A stretch of 64,000 bases of DNA from Sphaerisporangium fuscum (GCF_018531465.1 NZ_JAHDTF010000016.1:124001-188000); one strand, 5' to 3'; numbered from the stretch's first letter, positions 31,701-40,330 are shown. Notes: generated by a model not told the origin, from the letters alone. A program made the numbers and translations.

Positions 31701-33367
31701 AGGCGGCCGTTGTCCCGCGCGGTCTTCATGTAGAACTCCCGGGCCTCGTTGCCGCCCTGCTCCTGCCACTCCTTGACGACCTGCTTCCACTCCGAGACCG
31801 GGCGCTTGCCGCGGTAGATCTCGTGCAGCTTGTCCTCGGTCGGGCTGGTGAGCCCCGCCATCTTCGACGGCGTCTCGACGCGGATGCCGACGAACGGGTC
31901 GTTCTCCAGGAAGGTGGACGCCTTGGTCTGCCAGCCGTGCATCGCCTGGACGTAGCCGGGGTACTGCGCCTCGGAGGTGAAGCCGGGACGGCCCGAGAGG
32001 AACATGTAGGTGGGCTGGGCCTCCTTCTCGCCCAGCGCGGTCCGCTGCACCTGGCCGTTCTTGACGACGTAGTGCCTGCCCTCGACGCCGTTGAAGACCA
32101 GGTCGCCCTCGATGGTGCCGAAGGGGCCCGAGCACCAGTTGGCGACGCCGAGGATCTCGCGCGTGCGGTCCTCGGACAGGCCCTTCTTGATCATCGCGAA
32201 CATGCCGGCGGGCTCGTTGCGCCACATGATCGTCTTGCCGGCCGCCGTGCCGGGGTAGGGGTCCAGTGCGGCGATCTTGAGCTGGGGGTTGTCGGGGAGG
32301 TAGGTGCCGTAGAGCTCGTGCCAGGCGCCGGGGCCGTCGCCGTAGAAGACGAGCTGGCCCGAGCCGAAGGGCTCCTTGGGGTTGGCGTCCAGGTTGGCCA
32401 CGATGTCGGGGTGCATGTAGCCGGAGGAGAACAGCTTCACCATGAACTCGAGGTGCTGTTCGAACTCGGGTGTCTCGTACTTGTAGATGAGCGTGCCGTC
32501 GGACTTCTTGCGCCACTCGCGCGGTGAGCCGAACGCCCGCTGGATCTCCTGGGAGCCGGTCCTGGTGCCGAAGCCGAAGGCCCAGCGCTTCTTCCGGGGG
32601 TCGGTCAGCTCCCTGCCGAGGGTGAGCAGGTCGTCGCCGCTCTTCGGCACGGGGAGCTTGAGCTCGTCGAGGATGTCCTGGCGGAACAGGGTCAGGAAGG
32701 GGTAGGGGGAGTTCTGCCACGGGATGCCCTGCAGCACTCCGCCGAACACGCCGTACTCCCAGGCCGCGGTGTCGTAGGCGGCGAGCATCGGGAACGCCTT
32801 GGCCCTGTCCCCGGCCAGGTAGGGGGACAGGTCGGCGAAGAGCTTGTTGGCCGCCTCGGTGAAGTGGGCGATCTTGATGAGCTCCCACTGGGGGATGCAC
32901 ATGATGTCGGGCACGTCGCCGCTGGCCAGGACGACCTTGAGCTTGTCGCCGTAGGTCATGCCGTCCTGGATGTTGAACCGGACCACGCCGCCGAGCCGCT
33001 CGTTGACCGCGTCGTAGTAGGAGTTGTGGCCGAGCCCCGGCGGCACCTTGCCCCACAGCGGGGTCATCGCGGTGATCTCCTTGCCGCTGGTGATCGGCTT
33101 CTCGGTGACCGCCTGCGCGAAGTGGGCCGGGCGTGACAGGAATCCGGGGTCGACGAACTCCGCGCCCGGGAGGTCGGGCGTGACGCCCGGCACGGTGTAG
33201 GGCACGCGGGACGGCACCAGGGACTTGAGCTTGTCGGCCGCCACGGCGGTGCCCTTGGGCAGTTCCTTCTTGGCCGCGCACCCGGTGACGCCGCCGGCGG
33301 CGAGGGCGCCGGCGCCGAGCAGGCCGAGGAACGTCCGGCGGCCGACGCCGCGCGGGGGAGGTGTCAC
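31697..33367 (-). CDS. Sugar-binding lipoprotein (LplA-like), Tat-exported
   Basis: A 556-residue extracellular solute-binding protein, longer than the 420-450 residues usual for SBP_bac_1 and typical of LplA/YtcQ binding proteins for large oligosaccharides. The signal has a twin-arginine motif GRRTFLGLLG and ends in the lipobox VTGC, so it is probably a folded, Tat-exported lipoprotein. It starts with GTG after GGGGAG. Its gene is first in the importer operon, behind a strong promoter, and divergent from the ROK regulator with a ROK-type dyad between. Ligand is inferred to be a plant-wall oligosaccharide. Confidence 0.9.
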   Translation of the reverse strand: MTPPPRGVGRRTFLGLLGAGALAAGGVTGCAAKKELPKGTAVAADKLKSLVPSRVPYTVPGVTPDLPGAEFVDPGFLSRPAHFAQAVTEKPITSGKEITAMTPLWGKVPPGLGHNSYYDAVNERLGGVVRFNIQDGMTYGDKLKVVLASGDVPDIMCIPQWELIKIAHFTEAANKLFADLSPYLAGDRAKAFPMLAAYDTAAWEYGVFGGVLQGIPWQNSPYPFLTLFRQDILDELKLPVPKSGDDLLTLGRELTDPRKKRWAFGFGTRTGSQEIQRAFGSPREWRKKSDGTLIYKYETPEFEQHLEFMVKLFSSGYMHPDIVANLDANPKEPFGSGQLVFYGDGPGAWHELYGTYLPDNPQLKIAALDPYPGTAAGKTIMWRNEPAGMFAMIKKGLSEDRTREILGVANWCSGPFGTIEGDLVFNGVEGRHYVVKNGQVQRTALGEKEAQPTYMFLSGRPGFTSEAQYPGYVQAMHGWQTKASTFLENDPFVGIRVETPSKMAGLTSPTEDKLHEIYRGKRPVSEWKQVVKEWQEQGGNEAREFYMKTARDNGRL

Positions 33368-33443
33368 CGCGAGCTCCCCTCTGCGGGGAGGTGGACGGTG
33401 CCTGCGCTGTCTGTGGGAGGTGTCACGGCGCGGTCCCTTTCAT

Positions 33444-33471
33444 GTCATATCCGCAAGGTGCGGCCTGTCAA
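33444..33471 (-). promoter_or_regulatory. Promoter of the second sugar importer
   Basis: On the minus strand TTGACA (33466-33471), a 16-nt spacer and TATGAC (33444-33449) give a near-consensus promoter, about 75 nt before the GTG start of the binding-protein gene. The ROK-type operator lies 32 nt upstream of the -35 box. Confidence 0.7.
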
Positions 33472-33502
33472 GGGTGTTGGGAGAGGTGGGCTCCGAGGTA
33501 GA

Positions 33503-33532
33503 GTTAGTTCGTCTTTCGCCCAAACAAATTAG
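33503..33532. promoter_or_regulatory. ROK-type operator between importer and ROK gene (site C)
   Basis: GTTAGTTCGT-N8-CAAACAAATTAG has the same spacing and core as sites A and B in the GH42/GH31 region. The half-sites GTTAGTTCG and the complement of CAAACAAAT form an imperfect inverted repeat. The position fits autoregulation of the ROK gene and control of the importer. Confidence 0.72.
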
Positions 33533-33557
33533 TCGAGGGTGACGGACGCCACAAGGG

Positions 33558-33571
33558 ACGGCCCGGGCCGT
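33558..33571. repeat. 14-bp perfect palindrome in ROK leader
   Basis: ACGGCCCGGGCCGT reads the same on both strands. It lies between site C and the ROK start codon; its role is unknown. Confidence 0.4.
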
Positions 33572-33706
33572 TCCGCCGAGTGGCGATCACAGATTGATGA
33601 CGTGGCCGTCGTGTCACGCCGAGGCGCACAGGGGGCGAGGCATGACCACCTGCTCGGCGATACGGCATGATGAGCCCACCGGGGCTCAGCGGGAACGGGG
33701 CTGAAC

Positions 33707-34918
33707 TTGATCAACGCGCATGCCGGGCCTCAACCGGCGGACTTCGCCGATGTCAGGGCCACCAACCTTGCCGTCGTGCTGCGGTTCGTGCGGGAGAACG
33801 CCCCCTGCTCCCGGGCGGACATCGCGGCCTCCACCGGCCTCAACAAGGCCACGGTGTCGAGCCTGGTCGCCGACCTGATCGATCGGCGGCTGCTGCGTGA
33901 GACCGGTCTCACAGAGAATCGCGTGGGCCGGCCGGCCACCATGCTGGTGCTCGACGGCTCGCCGTACGCCGCGATCGGCATCGAGGTGAACGTCGACTAC
34001 CTGACCGCTGTGGCCGTCGACCTCGCCGGCACCGAGCTGCTGTCGTGGCGGCGGTCCTTCCCCGGCGCCACGGCGACGCCGAGCCAGGCCGTCGCGGCCG
34101 TCGCGGCGCTCGCGCGGCGGGTGCTCGGCCGCATGGGCAAGGAAGCGCGCCAGGTGCTCGGCCTCACCGTCGCCGTCCCCGGCCTGATCGACGTCGGCGG
34201 CACCGTGCGCATCGCGCCCAACCTCGGCTGGCGCGACGTCGACCTGTCCGGCGACCTCGCCAAGGCGCTGCGCGACCCCGGCTTCCCCGTGCTCGTCGAC
34301 AACGACGCCAACCTCGGAGCGCTCGCCGAGCACCGCTTCGGCCCGCACGGCGGCGCCGGGAACCTCGTCTACCTCACCGGCGAGGTCGGCGTCGGCGCCG
34401 GCGTCATCATGGACGGCCGGCTGCGCCGCGGCGGGCAGGGGTTCGCCGGCGAGATCGGCCACATCCAGATCGACCCCACCGGCGCCGACTGCCGTTGCGG
34501 GCGGCGCGGCTGCCTGGAGGCCGTGGCCGGCATCGGCGCGGTGCTGCAGCGCACCGCCCCCGACGCCACCCCCGCCGAGCTGGAGCCCGAGATCGACGAG
34601 GTCGTCCGGCTCGCGCAGGGGGAGGACGCCGAGATCCTCGCCACGCTCCGCACCATCGGGCACGAGCTCGGCAAGGGCGTCGCCATCATCGCCAACGTGC
34701 TGAACCCCGAGGTGATCATCCTCGGCGGGTACTACATCGCGCTGGCGCCCTGGGTGCTGCCCGCCGCCCAGGAGGAGGTCGCCGGCCGCAGCTTCGCCCC
34801 GGACGCCGGTGGCACCCGGCTGGTGGCGTCCACGCTGGGGTACCGCGCGGCGGCGCTCGGCGCGGCGGCCCGGGTGCTCGACTCGATCGACTCCGGCCGC
34901 CTTCCCGCCCAGACCTGA
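33707..34918 (+). CDS. ROK-family transcriptional regulator (XylR/NagC type)
   Basis: A 403-residue repressor. An N-terminal winged helix (about 20-75) reads VLRFVRENAPCSRADIAAST followed by GLNKATVSSLVADLIDRRLL. The ROK sugar-kinase-like domain follows, with VDNDANLGALAEHRFG and the zinc motif CRCGRRGCLEA preceded by the GEIGHIQ segment. The TTG at 33707 is used, after GGAACGGGG. It is divergent from the second sugar importer. A shared dyad here and in front of the GH42 and GH31 genes makes it the best candidate for the master repressor of both loci. The inducer is probably xylose or a xyloglucan-derived sugar (inference). Confidence 0.9.
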   Translation: MINAHAGPQPADFADVRATNLAVVLRFVRENAPCSRADIAASTGLNKATVSSLVADLIDRRLLRETGLTENRVGRPATMLVLDGSPYAAIGIEVNVDYLTAVAVDLAGTELLSWRRSFPGATATPSQAVAAVAALARRVLGRMGKEARQVLGLTVAVPGLIDVGGTVRIAPNLGWRDVDLSGDLAKALRDPGFPVLVDNDANLGALAEHRFGPHGGAGNLVYLTGEVGVGAGVIMDGRLRRGGQGFAGEIGHIQIDPTGADCRCGRRGCLEAVAGIGAVLQRTAPDATPAELEPEIDEVVRLAQGEDAEILATLRTIGHELGKGVAIIANVLNPEVIILGGYYIALAPWVLPAAQEEVAGRSFAPDAGGTRLVASTLGYRAAALGAAARVLDSIDSGRLPAQT

Positions 34919-35019
34919 CGGCCGCCCAGACCTGGCGGCCACCTGCCCTGCCGCCCAGACCTGGCGGCCGCCTTGCGGCCGGACCTGAGGGCCGGCTCTC
35001 GCCCAGACCCGAGGGCGGT
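34905..35019. repeat. Degenerate GC-rich repeats after ROK gene
   Basis: The unit CCGCCCAGACCTGGCGGCC occurs at 34922-34940 and 34951-34969. There is a one-mismatch copy at 34905-34923, which contains the ROK stop codon, and a degraded copy at 35000-35018. Each unit can fold (CCGCC with GGCGG), so the array may serve as terminator for the ROK gene. The rest of the gap to 35241 holds the GH3 promoter and LacI operators. Confidence 0.6.
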
Positions 35020-35105
35020 TTCCGGATGGAGCCTGCGGGCCGCGGCCGGCCGTCCGAACTCTTGACCAGAGGCCCGCAAAGCGGCACTCTTCAGGAGAAC
35101 CCGGA

Positions 35106-35133
35106 TTTAACACCACTGAAACCTTCGTATACC
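35106..35133 (+). promoter_or_regulatory. Candidate promoter of GH3-lacI operon
   Basis: TTTAAC (35106-35111), a 16-nt spacer and TATACC (35128-35133) form a plausible promoter. The first LacI operator begins 3 nt after the -10 box. Confidence 0.5.
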
Positions 35134-35136
35134 TCG

Positions 35137-35219
35137 TCGAAGCGCTTCGACACACCCGTCCCCGGCAGAAATCATCGAAGCGCTTCGATATCCCACACAC
35201 CCGCATCGAAACGCTTCGA
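35137..35219. promoter_or_regulatory. Three LacI-type operators
   Basis: TCGAAGCGCTTCGA occurs at 35137-35150 and 35175-35188, and TCGAAACGCTTCGA at 35206-35219. The first two are perfect 14-bp palindromes with the central CpG-type core typical of LacI-family sites. Start-to-start spacings are 38 and 31 nt. All three lie between the candidate promoter and the GH3 start. Confidence 0.8.
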
Positions 35220-35241
35220 CACACTCCCCGGTGAGCGAAGG

Positions 35242-38115
35242 ATGGTCCCCCACATGAACGAACCGGTGCCAGGCACCTTCCGCGACCCCGGCCGGCCGAT
35301 CGCGGCCCGGATCTCCGACCTTCTCGGCAGGCTCACCCTGGAGGAGAAGGTCGGCATGCTCCACCAGTACCAGGCGGCGGTGCCGAGGCTCGGCGTGGGC
35401 CCCTTCCGGACGGGGACCGAGGCGCTCCACGGGCTGGCCTGGCTCGGCCCCGCGACGGTCTTCCCGCAGGCCCTCGGCCTCGCGAGCACCTGGGACCCCG
35501 ACCTGGTGCGCAGCGTCGGCGAGGCCACCGCGGACGAGGTCCTGGCGTTCCACCACAAGGACCCGACCGGCGCCGGGCTCAACGTGTGGGCGCCCGTGGT
35601 GAACCCGCTGCGCGACCCCCGATGGGGACGCAACGAGGAGGGGTACGCCGAGGACCCCTGGCTGACCGGCGTCATGGGCACCGCCTTCGCCCGCGGCCTG
35701 CGCGGCGACCACCCGACGCTCAAGACCGCCCCCACCCTCAAGCACTTCCTCGCCTACAACAACGAGACCGACCGCTGCGTCAGCTCCAGCAACCTGCCGC
35801 CGCGCGTGCTCCACGAGTACGAGCTCAAGGCGTTCCGCCCGGCCGTCGAGGCGGGCGCGGCCGTGGCGCTGATGTCGTCGTACAACCTGGTCAACGGCCG
35901 GCCGGCGATCGTCAGCCCGCTGATGAACGATGTCGTGCGCACCTGGACCGTCGACGACCTGCTGGTGGTCAGCGACGCCTACGCCCCCGGCAACCTGACC
36001 GGCCTGCAGGGCTACTACGACGACCTGCCGCAGGCGTACGCGGCCGCCGTCAAGGCGGGCCTGGACAGCTTCACCCAGGACGACGACCGGTCCGGCGACA
36101 CCCTCGAGCACATCCGCGCGGCACTCGACCGCGGCCTGCTCGCCGAGGACGACATCGACACGGCCGTCCGCCACGCCCTGGCCATCCGGTTCCGGCTCGG
36201 CGAGTTCGACCCCGGCACGCCGTACGACCACATCGCCGAGGACGTCGTCAACAGCTCCCGGCACCAGGCGCTCGCCCGCCGGGCGGCCACCCAGTCGTTC
36301 GTGCTGCTCAAGAACGACGGCATCCTGCCGCTGGCGGAGCCCACGCGCGTCGCGGTCATCGGCCAGCTCGCCGACACCCTCATGGAGGACTGGTACAGCG
36401 GCACCCTGCCCTACGCCGTGACCGCCCGCGCGGGCCTGTCCGAGCGGTGCGTCACCGAGTTCCACGAGGGCGTCGACCGGGTCGCGCTGCTCACCGCGAC
36501 CGGCCACGTCACCGCCGAGGAGGACTTCGGCGGCGGGCCCCTGGCGGTGCGGCAGGGCACCGATCCGCGCCTCACGTGGTTCGACCTGTTCGACTGGGGA
36601 GGCGGCGCGTACGCCCTGCGGGCCGTCGCCAACGGCCGGTACGTGTCGGTGGGCGACGACGGCGTCCTCGTCAACGACCAGCCCGGCCCGAACGGGTGGG
36701 AGGTCCGCCAGACCTTCCGCCTCGACGAGCGGCCCCGCGGCACCCTCGCCCTGCGCCACATCTCCACCGGACGCCATGTGGAACTCGCCCCGGACGGCAC
36801 CCTGCGGCTCACCGACGACGCCGACGCCGCCGCCGTGCTCACGCTGGAGCCGGTGCGCAGCGGAGCCCAGGCCGCCGCCGAGCTCGCCGCGCGCGCCGAC
36901 GTCGCCGTCGTCGTGGCCGGCGACCACCCGCTGGTCAACGGCAGGGAGACCGAGGACCGTTCGGACCTCGCGCTGCCGCCCGCGCAGGAGGCCCTCCTCC
37001 AGGCCGTGCACGCCGCCAACCCCCGCACGGTGCTGGTCATCAGCAGCGGCTACCCCTTCGCCGTGAACTGGGCCGAGGAGAACGTGCCCGCGATCCTGTG
37101 GTCGGCGCACGGTGGGCAGGAGTACGGCCACGCGCTGGCCGACGTGCTGTTCGGCGACGAGGACCCGGGCGGCAGGCTCACCCAGACCTGGTACCGGTCG
37201 GCCTGCGAGCTGCCCGACCTGTTCGACTACGACATCATCGCCACCGACTCGACCTATCTCTACTACCGGGGCACCCCGCTCTACCCCTTCGGGCACGGCC
37301 ACAGCTACACCCGCTTCGCCTACTCCGACCTGCGGCTGTCCGCGGACACCGTCGGGCCTGAGGACGCGCTGACCGTCGAGCTCACCGTCACCAACACCGG
37401 TGACCGGCCCGGCGTCGAGGTCGTCCAGCTCTACACCCACCAGCGACGGTCCCGCGTCAAGCAGCCCCTGCGGCAACTGCGCGGATTCGAACGCCTGCGG
37501 CTCGCGCCCGGCGAGAGCCGCAGGGTCACCATGACCCTCGACGTCGCCGACCTGGCCTTCTGGGACGTCACCCAGGGCAGGTTCGTGGTGGAGGAGGCGC
37601 CGCACAAGGTGCAGGTGGGCCGGTCCGCCCGCGACATCCGGCTGTGCGCGCACTTCACCGTGACGGGCGAGAAGATCCCGGCCCGCGACCCGTACACCCG
37701 TCCGCTCGCGGCGGCCGACAACGACGAGTACGACGCGATCCTGCTCTGCGACGCCGACCGGGTGAGCGGGGACGCCGTCCGGGGGACCGACCCCGGCGGG
37801 TGGATCGCCTTCCGCGAGGTCGACTTCCGCGAGGGCGCGGCGTCGTGCGCGCTGTCCGTGTCGAGCACCGAGGGCGGGGTGCTGACGCTGCGGCTCGACG
37901 ACCCGCTGTACGGCGACGTCGTCGGCGCGGTGTCGGTGGCGCCCTCCCGGGACAGGTACGACTTCGTCACCGTCGGGTGCCCGCTTGCCGGAGCGGCGGG
38001 AGTGCACGATCTTTATGTGGTGTTCGAGAACGAGGGGGTCACGCTCAGCGGGCTGACCTTCACCGAGGCCGCCCCCCGGGTGGCCGTGCCAGCAGCCGCG
38101 GAGGGCTCTCGTTGA
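35242..38115 (+). CDS. Intracellular GH3 beta-glycosidase with inserted module
   Basis: A 957-residue GH3 enzyme, paralogous along its whole length to the secreted one at 18414 but without a signal peptide. The nucleophile is Asp245 in LVVSDAYAP, and the substrate motif is KHFLAYNNETDR. The second domain is split at about residues 409-538 by the same kind of module (GRYVSVGDDG, GRHVELAPDG). A fibronectin III-like domain and a CBM6-like tail (about 826-957, ending VFENEGVTLSGLTF) follow. The ATG at 35242 follows GTGAGCGAAGG; an ATG at 35254 is an alternative. It is under three LacI operators and overlaps the lacI gene by 4 bases. It probably cleaves imported beta-linked oligosaccharides. Confidence 0.87.
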   Translation: MVPHMNEPVPGTFRDPGRPIAARISDLLGRLTLEEKVGMLHQYQAAVPRLGVGPFRTGTEALHGLAWLGPATVFPQALGLASTWDPDLVRSVGEATADEVLAFHHKDPTGAGLNVWAPVVNPLRDPRWGRNEEGYAEDPWLTGVMGTAFARGLRGDHPTLKTAPTLKHFLAYNNETDRCVSSSNLPPRVLHEYELKAFRPAVEAGAAVALMSSYNLVNGRPAIVSPLMNDVVRTWTVDDLLVVSDAYAPGNLTGLQGYYDDLPQAYAAAVKAGLDSFTQDDDRSGDTLEHIRAALDRGLLAEDDIDTAVRHALAIRFRLGEFDPGTPYDHIAEDVVNSSRHQALARRAATQSFVLLKNDGILPLAEPTRVAVIGQLADTLMEDWYSGTLPYAVTARAGLSERCVTEFHEGVDRVALLTATGHVTAEEDFGGGPLAVRQGTDPRLTWFDLFDWGGGAYALRAVANGRYVSVGDDGVLVNDQPGPNGWEVRQTFRLDERPRGTLALRHISTGRHVELAPDGTLRLTDDADAAAVLTLEPVRSGAQAAAELAARADVAVVVAGDHPLVNGRETEDRSDLALPPAQEALLQAVHAANPRTVLVISSGYPFAVNWAEENVPAILWSAHGGQEYGHALADVLFGDEDPGGRLTQTWYRSACELPDLFDYDIIATDSTYLYYRGTPLYPFGHGHSYTRFAYSDLRLSADTVGPEDALTVELTVTNTGDRPGVEVVQLYTHQRRSRVKQPLRQLRGFERLRLAPGESRRVTMTLDVADLAFWDVTQGRFVVEEAPHKVQVGRSARDIRLCAHFTVTGEKIPARDPYTRPLAAADNDEYDAILLCDADRVSGDAVRGTDPGGWIAFREVDFREGAASCALSVSSTEGGVLTLRLDDPLYGDVVGAVSVAPSRDRYDFVTVGCPLAGAAGVHDLYVVFENEGVTLSGLTFTEAAPRVAVPAAAEGSR

Positions 38116-39119
38116 GAACGGTCACCATCGCCGACGTCGCCAAGCACGCCGGAGTCGCCGTCAGCACGGTGTCGTACGTGCTCAGCGGCAAGCGGACCAT
38201 CTCGGCGACGACCAGCCAGCGCGTCATGCGCAGCGTACGGGCGCTCGGCTACCACCCCAACGCCGGGGCGCGGGCGCTGGCCAGCAAACGGTCCAACGTG
38301 ATCGCCCTGGTCCTGCCGCTGCGCGCGGGCATGCACCTGCCCGTGCTCATGCAGTTCGCCACCTCGGTGGTGACCACGGCCCGGCAGTTCGACCACGACG
38401 TGCTGCTGATGACCGCCGACGAGGGGTCCGACGGGCTGCGCCGCGTCGCCGCGAGCGCGCTGGTGGACGGGCTGGTGCTCATGGACGTGGAGATCCACGA
38501 CCCGCGCGTCCCGCTGCTGCGGGAGCTCGAGGAGCCCAGCGTGCTCATCGGGTTCCCGGCCGACGCCTCCGGCCTGACCTGTGTCGACCTCGACTTCGCC
38601 CGGGCGGGCGCGCTCTGCGCCGACCACCTCGCCTCGCTCGGGCATCGGGAGATCGCGCTGCTCGGCGCCCCGAACGTCGTGTACGAGCGCGGCACCGGCT
38701 ACGCCGAGCGGACCATGGAGGGCTTCGCCGAGGCCGGCCGGGGGCACGGCGTCACGACGATCGCCCGGCCCTGCGAGGAGACCTTCGACGAGGTGTGCTC
38801 GGCCGTCAAGTCTTTGCTGGAGGAGCACCCGGGCATCTCCGGCCTGGTCGTGCACAACGAGGCGGCCGTCGGGCACGTCCTCGGCGCGCTGCGGGTGCTC
38901 GGCCGGCGGGTCCCCGAGGACGTCTCGGTAGTGGCCATCTGCCCCGACGACGTCGCCGAACGAGCCAGCCCCCCGCTGACCTCGGTCCTCATCCCGGCCG
39001 CCGAGGTCGGCCACCAGGCGGTCCGTCTCCTGATGGCCAAACTCGAAGGCGCCGAGGTCCCCCCCGCCACCCTCCTCGAACCCCGCCTCACCACCCGCCA
39101 AAGCACCAGACCCCACTGA
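38112..39119 (+). CDS. LacI-family transcriptional regulator
   Basis: A 335-residue repressor. The N-terminal helix-turn-helix is TIADVAKHAGVAVSTVSYVL, with the hinge helix near NAGARALASKRSNVIALVLP. A periplasmic-binding-protein-like sugar domain fills the rest (about 62-330), with VDLDFARAGALCADHLASLGHREIALLG. The TTG at 38112 overlaps the GH3 stop codon (TTGA), with GAGGG upstream, so the regulator is co-translated with the enzyme it presumably controls. The three TCGAAGCGCTTCGA-type sites upstream of the GH3 gene are its likely operators, giving an autoregulated two-gene unit. The inducer is probably a beta-glucoside or cello/xylo-oligosaccharide (inference). Confidence 0.92.
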   Translation: MRTVTIADVAKHAGVAVSTVSYVLSGKRTISATTSQRVMRSVRALGYHPNAGARALASKRSNVIALVLPLRAGMHLPVLMQFATSVVTTARQFDHDVLLMTADEGSDGLRRVAASALVDGLVLMDVEIHDPRVPLLRELEEPSVLIGFPADASGLTCVDLDFARAGALCADHLASLGHREIALLGAPNVVYERGTGYAERTMEGFAEAGRGHGVTTIARPCEETFDEVCSAVKSLLEEHPGISGLVVHNEAAVGHVLGALRVLGRRVPEDVSVVAICPDDVAERASPPLTSVLIPAAEVGHQAVRLLMAKLEGAEVPPATLLEPRLTTRQSTRPH

Positions 39120-39214
39120 CCCACCACCCGGTCTCCCGCCCCTCTGCGGGTTTCCTGGCTCGGGCGTGACCATTAGGAACGAAGTCTTCCTGATGGCCTG
39201 AGAGGGTTACTCAC

Positions 39215-40315
39215 ATGGAGAACACGAACACCGCTTCCGAGATCCGCCCCTTCCGCGTCGAGATCCCCCAGGCCGAGCTTGACGACCTCAGGGCCAGGCT
39301 CGCCGCGACCCGGTTCACGGACGAGATCGAGGGCAGCGGCTCGGACTACGGCGTCAGCGTCGAGTGGGTCAAGCGCCTCGCCGAGTACTGGCGCACCGGG
39401 TACGACTGGCGGGCCTGGGAGGCGCGCCTCAACGCGTACCCGCAGTTCACCACCACCATCGACGGGCAGAACATCCACTTCCTCCACGTCCGCTCCGCCC
39501 GCGAGGACGCCCTGCCGCTGATCCTCACCCACGGCTGGCCCGGCACGGTCGTGGAGTACCTCGACGTCATCGACGAACTGTCCGAGGATTTCCACCTGGT
39601 CATCCCGTCCCTGCCCGGCTCCGGCTTCTCCGGTCCCACCACCGAGCGCGGTTGGAACCGCTACCGCACCGCCAGGGCGTGGGCGACGCTGATGGACCGG
39701 CTCGGGTACGACCGGTACGGCGCGGTGGGGAACGACGCGGGGTCGTTCGTCGCCCCGGAACTCGGCCGGGTGGCCCCCGGCAAGGTGGCCGGCGTGCACG
39801 TCACCCAGATCTTCTCCTTCCCCTCCGGTGACCCGGCGGAGTTCGCCGGCCTCACCGAGGAGGAGCAGGCCGCCGTACAGCACCTCCAGTGGTTCTGGGA
39901 GAACATGGGCGCCTTCAACCAGCTGCAGTCGCAGGCCCCGCAGACCCTCGCCCACGCGATCGCCGACTCCCCGGCCGGACTGCTCGGCTGGATGGGCCAG
40001 CTTCTCGGCGGCCTCGACGACGACTTCGTGCTGACGAACATCACCATCCACTGGCTGTGCCGCACGGCCGGCTCCTCGATCCGCTTCTACTACGAGGACG
40101 CCAAGGCCGCCGAGAAGCCGTCCGAGCCGACGACCGTGCCGACCGGACTGGCCGCGTTCGCCAACGACTTCAAGTCGATCCGGCGCTTCGCCGACCGCGA
40201 CCACAAGAACATCGTCCAGTGGCACACCTACGACGTCGGCGGCCACTACGCGGCCCACGAGGCCCCGGACGTGCTGGCCGAGGACGTCCGCCGGTTCTTC
40301 ACCACCCTGCGCTGA
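39215..40315 (+). CDS. Epoxide hydrolase (EHN-type alpha/beta hydrolase)
   Basis: A 366-residue hydrolase with the N-terminal EHN extension (IRPFRVEIPQAELDDLRARLAATRF) of microsomal-type epoxide hydrolases. The oxyanion motif is HGWPG (106-110), nucleophile Asp174 lies in VGNDAGSF, and the catalytic base is probably His344 in VGGHYAAHEAPD. It opens epoxides to diols in the cytosol. The SYYxxE-like cap segment RFYYEDAKAA is also seen. It stands alone between lacI and a convergent ltrA gene. Detoxification or secondary metabolism are both possible roles. Confidence 0.92.
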   Translation: MENTNTASEIRPFRVEIPQAELDDLRARLAATRFTDEIEGSGSDYGVSVEWVKRLAEYWRTGYDWRAWEARLNAYPQFTTTIDGQNIHFLHVRSAREDALPLILTHGWPGTVVEYLDVIDELSEDFHLVIPSLPGSGFSGPTTERGWNRYRTARAWATLMDRLGYDRYGAVGNDAGSFVAPELGRVAPGKVAGVHVTQIFSFPSGDPAEFAGLTEEEQAAVQHLQWFWENMGAFNQLQSQAPQTLAHAIADSPAGLLGWMGQLLGGLDDDFVLTNITIHWLCRTAGSSIRFYYEDAKAAEKPSEPTTVPTGLAAFANDFKSIRRFADRDHKNIVQWHTYDVGGHYAAHEAPDVLAEDVRRFFTTLR

Positions 40316-40330
40316 CCGCGCCCGCACACC

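Noticed and set aside
34045..35241. Open frame reading into the second GH3 gene from upstream
   Set aside because: It overlaps the ROK gene out of frame and crosses the LacI operators; GH3 homology begins only after 35242.
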